From Flavobacterium nitrogenifigens (lineage in GTDB: Bacteria > Bacteroidota > Bacteroidia > Flavobacteriales > Flavobacteriaceae): 64,000 bases of DNA. The stretch covers positions 248,001 through 312,000 of the forward strand of contig NZ_QJRI01000178.1 in assembly GCF_003254565.1 (NCBI RefSeq), read 5' to 3'. Both the position numbers and the translations under genes were made by a program. Shown here in pieces: positions 61,045 through 64,000 of this stretch (positions within the stretch are counted from its first letter, which is position 1; every line of letters starts with the position of its first letter). The notes under the pieces were generated by a model, which was given only the letters and a program-made list of their open reading frames with translations, ran no database searches and had not been told where the DNA came from.

Positions 61045-62901
61045 ATGAAAAAAATACTTTACACCTTAGCTCTAGCGGTCACTTTTTGGAGCTGTAAAAC
61101 AGGGAGCACCGGAGCCGCAAAAAGCAATATAGTTGAAGTTAATATCAATTTAACCGATGTTAAAGACGATAAAGTTTTAGTAACGGTTACTCCGCCAGCC
61201 ATAAAAGCTGACGAAATTGTTTACAGTATTCCGAAAACTGTTCCAGGTACTTATTCAACAGATAATTACGGAAAATTCTCGGAAGATTTTAAAGCATTTG
61301 ATGCTAAAGGAAATCCACTTACAGTAAAGAGATTAGACGATAATTCTTGGTCTATTTCAAACGCAAAAGCACTGAAAAAAATCACTTATTTGGTAAATGA
61401 TAGTTTCGATACTGAAAAAGGAACTGGGTTCGGAAATGATGACGTTTTTTCTCCAGCAGGAACAAACATTGATGCGGGAAAAAATTTCATGGTTAATACT
61501 CATGGATTTGTAGGGTATTTTAAAGATAAATTAGATGTTCCGTACAAAGTTACGATCACGCATCCTGAAACGCTTTGGGGAGCAACATCTATGACAGATC
61601 AGGATGCAAGCAATACTTCTGATGTATTTACTACTTCTCGTTATGCTATTTTGGTAGAAAATCCAATTATGTATTCTAAACCTGATTACACTACTTTTAA
61701 TGTAAACGGAATGGACATCTTAATTGCTGTGTACTCTCCTACTGGAAAATATACTGCTGAAAGCATTACTCCAGAGATGAAAACAATGATGACAGCACAG
61801 AAAAACTTTTTAGGTAAAGTAAATTCTACTAAAAAATATACTGTTTTATTGTACTTATCAAGTATGGCTAAAGATGATGCGCACGGTTTTGGAGCTTTAG
61901 AGCACCCAACTGCTACGACTGTAGTTTTACCAGAATCTATGCCGAAAGAAAAATTGGTAGAATCTATGAAAGATGTAGTTTCTCATGAGTTCTTCCATAT
62001 TGTTACTCCATTAACTATTCACTCAAAAGAAATTCAGTATTTTGATTACAATGCACCAAAAATGTCTGAGCATTTATGGATGTATGAAGGTGTGACAGAA
62101 TATTTTGCTAACCTTTTCCAAATCAACCAAGGTTTGATTAATGAAGCTGAATTCTACACTCGTATTGCCGATAAAATTCAGCAGTCTAAACAGCTAGATG
62201 ATACAATGTCATTTACTGTAATGAGTAAAAATGTATTAGAACAGCCTTATAAAGACCAATACTTAAATGTATACCAAAAAGGAGCTTTAATTGGAATGTG
62301 TATCGATATTATCATTAGAGAAAAAAGTAATGGAGAAAGAGGAATTCTTGATTTAATGCACAAATTATCTGATGAATATGGTGTTGAAAAACCATTTAAT
62401 GATGATGAATTATTTGCAAAAATCACGTCTTTAACTTATCCTGAAGTTGGAGAATTCTTGAACAAATATGTTGCTGGAACAACTCCAATTCCTTACGATT
62501 TCTACTTAGCTAAAGTTGGTGTTACAAAAGCAATAGAGAAAAAAACTGGAAATCCGTTTATTAAAGGACAGACTCCAAATATCACTATTGACAAAGCAAC
62601 TAAAGAAATCGCTGTTCGTCCTGAATCAGAATCAATTGAATTCTTTAAAAACCTAAATTTAAAAGGTGGAGATAAAATATTAGCTGTAAATAATAAATCA
62701 TACAATTTAGATAACATTTATGATTTAATTACTGAAAGTGAAAACTGGAAAGATAATGACCCGATCACTTTGAAAGTAAAACGTGGCGGAAAAGAAGAGA
62801 CTATTAAAGGAACTGTAAAATTGCCATTTGAAGAAGCTGAAACTTTTAAAGCTACTGATGCTTCAAAAGAGAAACTTAAAAACGCATGGTTAAAAGGTTA
62901 A
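61045..62901 (+). CDS. M61 family metallopeptidase with C-terminal PDZ domain, lipoprotein
   Basis: A 618-residue lipoprotein with Cys17 (TFWSC). The zinc motif HEFFH (His314, Glu315, His318) lies in MKDVVSHEFFHIVTPL, and the third ligand is probably the Glu in MYEGVTEYFANLF about 45 residues on. An N-terminal beta domain and a C-terminal PDZ (from about residue 535, FFKNLNLKGGDKILAVNNKS) complete the glycyl-aminopeptidase M61 plan. The ATG at 61045 starts the signal peptide; the in-frame TTG at 61012 is not needed. It is likely a periplasmic or surface aminopeptidase. Confidence 0.92.
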   Translation: MKKILYTLALAVTFWSCKTGSTGAAKSNIVEVNINLTDVKDDKVLVTVTPPAIKADEIVYSIPKTVPGTYSTDNYGKFSEDFKAFDAKGNPLTVKRLDDNSWSISNAKALKKITYLVNDSFDTEKGTGFGNDDVFSPAGTNIDAGKNFMVNTHGFVGYFKDKLDVPYKVTITHPETLWGATSMTDQDASNTSDVFTTSRYAILVENPIMYSKPDYTTFNVNGMDILIAVYSPTGKYTAESITPEMKTMMTAQKNFLGKVNSTKKYTVLLYLSSMAKDDAHGFGALEHPTATTVVLPESMPKEKLVESMKDVVSHEFFHIVTPLTIHSKEIQYFDYNAPKMSEHLWMYEGVTEYFANLFQINQGLINEAEFYTRIADKIQQSKQLDDTMSFTVMSKNVLEQPYKDQYLNVYQKGALIGMCIDIIIREKSNGERGILDLMHKLSDEYGVEKPFNDDELFAKITSLTYPEVGEFLNKYVAGTTPIPYDFYLAKVGVTKAIEKKTGNPFIKGQTPNITIDKATKEIAVRPESESIEFFKNLNLKGGDKILAVNNKSYNLDNIYDLITESENWKDNDPITLKVKRGGKEETIKGTVKLPFEEAETFKATDASKEKLKNAWLKG

Positions 62902-62918
62902 TTTCCTTTTACAACATA

Positions 62919-62953
62919 AAAAAAAACCGACAAGAGATTGTCGGTTTTTTTAT
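62919..62953 (+). terminator. terminator after the M61 peptidase gene
   Basis: AAAACCGACAA, a GAGA loop and TTGTCGGTTTT, followed by Ts. This is a near-ideal hairpin 18 bp after the stop. Confidence 0.85.
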
Positions 62954-62954
62954 T

Positions 62955-63052
62955 TGTCATCCTGACGAAGGAAGGATCACACTCGTAAATCGACAAAGAT
63001 TATCAACTATACTTTGTGGAGCCTCTTGTGTGATCCTTCGTTCGAAATGACG
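62955..63052. repeat. inverted repeat TGTCATCCTGACGAAGGAAGG type
   Basis: TGTCATCCTGACGAAGGAAG plus GATCACAC at 62955-62983 is mirrored by GTGTGATCCTTCGTTCGAAATGACG at 63028-63052. The roughly 45 bases between show no further pairing. Confidence 0.7.
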
Positions 63053-63065
63053 TTTTTTTTGAATT

Positions 63066-63191
63066 GCGTCCAGCTTTAGCTGGACGAATAAATTATAGTA
63101 TCAGAGAGGGCTTTAGCCAAACAATAATTATTTGGCTAAAGCCTTTTTCTTCTCTTTATTTATAACCTCCAGCTAAAACTGGAGGCAATCC
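63066..63191. repeat. three small hairpins of the AGCTTTAGCTGGA type
   Basis: CGTCCAGCTTTAGCTGGACG (63067-63086), GGCTTTAGCCAAA / TTTGGCTAAAGCC (about 63108-63143) and CCTCCAGCTAAAACTGGAGG (63168-63187). The last unit resembles the inner palindrome at 19279-19323. Confidence 0.65.
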
Positions 63192-63229
63192 AAATTTTAC
63201 CTCACGTTTCAAATAGTATCTTCGCGAAA

Positions 63230-63673
63230 CTATTTCTTCACTGGAAATTTCCAGTCAAACTCATCTTTACTATTGATGATCGCGCCAATTTCAAACTTCA
63301 CTACCTCATCAAATTCTGTTTGAAGGATAAACCAGTTGTCTTCGTTGAAGTAATTTTCGAAAGTGTCAAAAGTTTCTTGATTGTATTTAGTAATTCCTTT
63401 TGCAGCAAAATCTTTCTTTACATCAGCAATTTTTCTTCCGATTAATTTGAATCCGAAAACTTCTAAATCATTACTTGACGCTACAATATATCCTAATTTA
63501 AGATCTTCTTCCTGATAAAAAGTTAATCTTATTTTATGAGCATTGTAAACAAAAATTACGTTGTCGTCTTCGTCTTTATAGTTTTTATCAGGCTTTCCTA
63601 AAGCAGCTGTTACGTCATTCTGCTTCATTCCGAAAAGCAGTTTATCTATTCCTGATTTTAGATTTATTTTCAT
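63230..63673 (-). CDS. small cytoplasmic protein of unknown function
   Basis: A 147-residue acidic protein with no signal peptide or membrane segment. It begins KINLKSGIDKLLFGMKQNDV and has LGKPDKNYKDEDDNVIFVYN, a pattern seen in small alpha/beta bacterial proteins. I do not recognise a family. It is on the minus strand, convergent with the M61 gene, and starts 172 bp from the stop of the cut GH92 gene. Confidence 0.65.
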   Translation of the reverse strand: MKINLKSGIDKLLFGMKQNDVTAALGKPDKNYKDEDDNVIFVYNAHKIRLTFYQEEDLKLGYIVASSNDLEVFGFKLIGRKIADVKKDFAAKGITKYNQETFDTFENYFNEDNWFILQTEFDEVVKFEIGAIINSKDEFDWKFPVKK

Positions 63674-63765
63674 ATTTATCTTTCTTTATTTGAAGTGCAA
63701 ATTTCGTGAAGTTTTTTATTGTTTTTCCACGAATTGCACAAATTTTCACGAATTAAAATATCATC

Positions 63766-63838
63766 GTCTTGTCAGGCTGAGCGGAGTCGAAGCCTTTTTT
63801 AGTTAGAAAGCCCTTCGACTCCGCTCAGGGTGACAGAC
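63766..63838. repeat. inverted repeat GCTGAGCGGAGTCGAAG type
   Basis: GTCTTGTCAGGCTGAGCGGAG plus TCGAAG is mirrored by CTTCGACTCCGCTCAGGGTGACAGAC, enclosing about 20 bases. It would form a long stable hairpin in RNA. A CACGAATT-rich half repeat (63725-63755), akin to the element at 51587-51712, lies beside it. Confidence 0.75.
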
Positions 63839-63844
63839 GTAAAA

Positions 63845-64000
63845 CTAATTTTGATATTGCTTTTTATTAGGTTTACTGCTCATATAAAACGTAATTTCCC
63901 CTCCATTTATAACATCAGAATGTTTTAAAAATGGTTTATCTAATTGTTTTCCGTTCAGTAGAATTTTGCTCACAAAAACATTTTTATCAGATTGGTTTAC
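63845..64000 (-). CDS. GH92 family alpha-mannosidase (C-terminus only)
   Basis: The reverse strand is open from base 64000 to a TAG at 63845 and reads VFVSKILLNGKQLDKPFL followed by KHSDVINGGEITFYM and SKPNKKQYQN. The pattern LNGK...F..H.D...GG...F.M..KPN is the typical end of GH92 exo-alpha-mannosidases, which are calcium-dependent and often periplasmic. Only about 51 residues are visible, so specificity cannot be judged. Confidence 0.7.
   Translation of the reverse strand, partial: VNQSDKNVFVSKILLNGKQLDKPFLKHSDVINGGEITFYMSSKPNKKQYQN

Larger units (their letters stand above)
62902..63229. other. 328-bp gap holding a terminator and three palindromic repeats
   Basis: The gap contains the M61 terminator, the repeat at 62955-63052 and the hairpin set at 63066-63191. 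No gene is seen. Confidence 0.6.

Noticed and set aside
1..64000. CRISPR arrays, tRNA, rRNA, transposases
   Set aside because: No regular spaced direct repeats, no cloverleaf-like sequence and no transposase motif were seen; the repeats present are palindromic singles.

Overview
The window looks like chromosomal DNA from a gliding member of the Bacteroidota, most likely Flavobacterium or a close relative. The evidence is AT-rich DNA with little Shine-Dalgarno signal, promoter elements of the Bacteroidota TTG / TAnnTTTG type, a gldI gliding lipoprotein, a type IX secretion (T9SS) sorting domain, a SusC/SusD pair, and several families of palindromic intergenic repeats. No species is claimed.

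Layout. 1-12 kb is mostly housekeeping on the minus strand: a cut-off nitronate monooxygenase, a T9SS-exported subtilase, mnmA, a DUF4956 membrane protein, a MORN-type protein, yidC, pyrG, a TPR protein and a DUF3820 protein. The exception is a plus-strand, apparently exported dikinase-like protein at 3.5 kb. 12-41.4 kb is a polysaccharide utilisation locus (PUL). A minus-strand arm holds a GHMP sugar kinase, a nucleotidyltransferase, an MFS sugar permease and a NagB/PIG-L fusion. In the middle lie a LacI-type regulator and a CBM9-like protein. A plus-strand arm holds SusC, SusD, an aryl-sulfate sulfotransferase-like lipoprotein, a TsdA-like dihaem cytochrome, a 1000-residue glycosidase-like protein, a DUF5107-TPR protein, an M1 aminopeptidase, a GH110 alpha-1,3-galactosidase, a DUF3472 protein and a GH109 alpha-N-acetylgalactosaminidase. 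41.8-50 kb carries OsmC, two LysM proteins, guaA and two small exported unknowns. 50-63 kb carries cbpA-cbpM, RidA, a CLC antiporter that looks like the fluoride type, a DHH phosphoesterase, gldI, two cyclophilin-FKBP fusions, small transport and membrane genes, and an M61 peptidase. The right edge cuts a GH92 mannosidase.

How the PUL seems to work. An 82-85 bp control module (two TCGA-centred palindromes followed by a TTG-N20-TAGTTTCG promoter) occurs three times. It lies in front of the kinase arm (inverted), in front of susC, and in front of DUF3472-GH109. The LacI-type gene sits between the first two copies and is the obvious candidate regulator. Together GH109 and GH110 predict removal of terminal alpha-GalNAc and alpha-1,3-Gal, the caps that define blood-group A and B type glycans. 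The permease, kinase, nucleotidyltransferase and NagB fusion would process the released sugars. The sulfotransferase-like and cytochrome genes inside the locus have no obvious role in this scheme and are the most intriguing part.

Start codons were checked against the DNA. Where a reading frame could be extended only through TTG or GTG I usually chose the internal ATG (2094, 10417, 34211, 40054, 47908, 48127, 49522, 51199, 59707, 61045). No tRNA, rRNA, CRISPR array or insertion sequence was seen.
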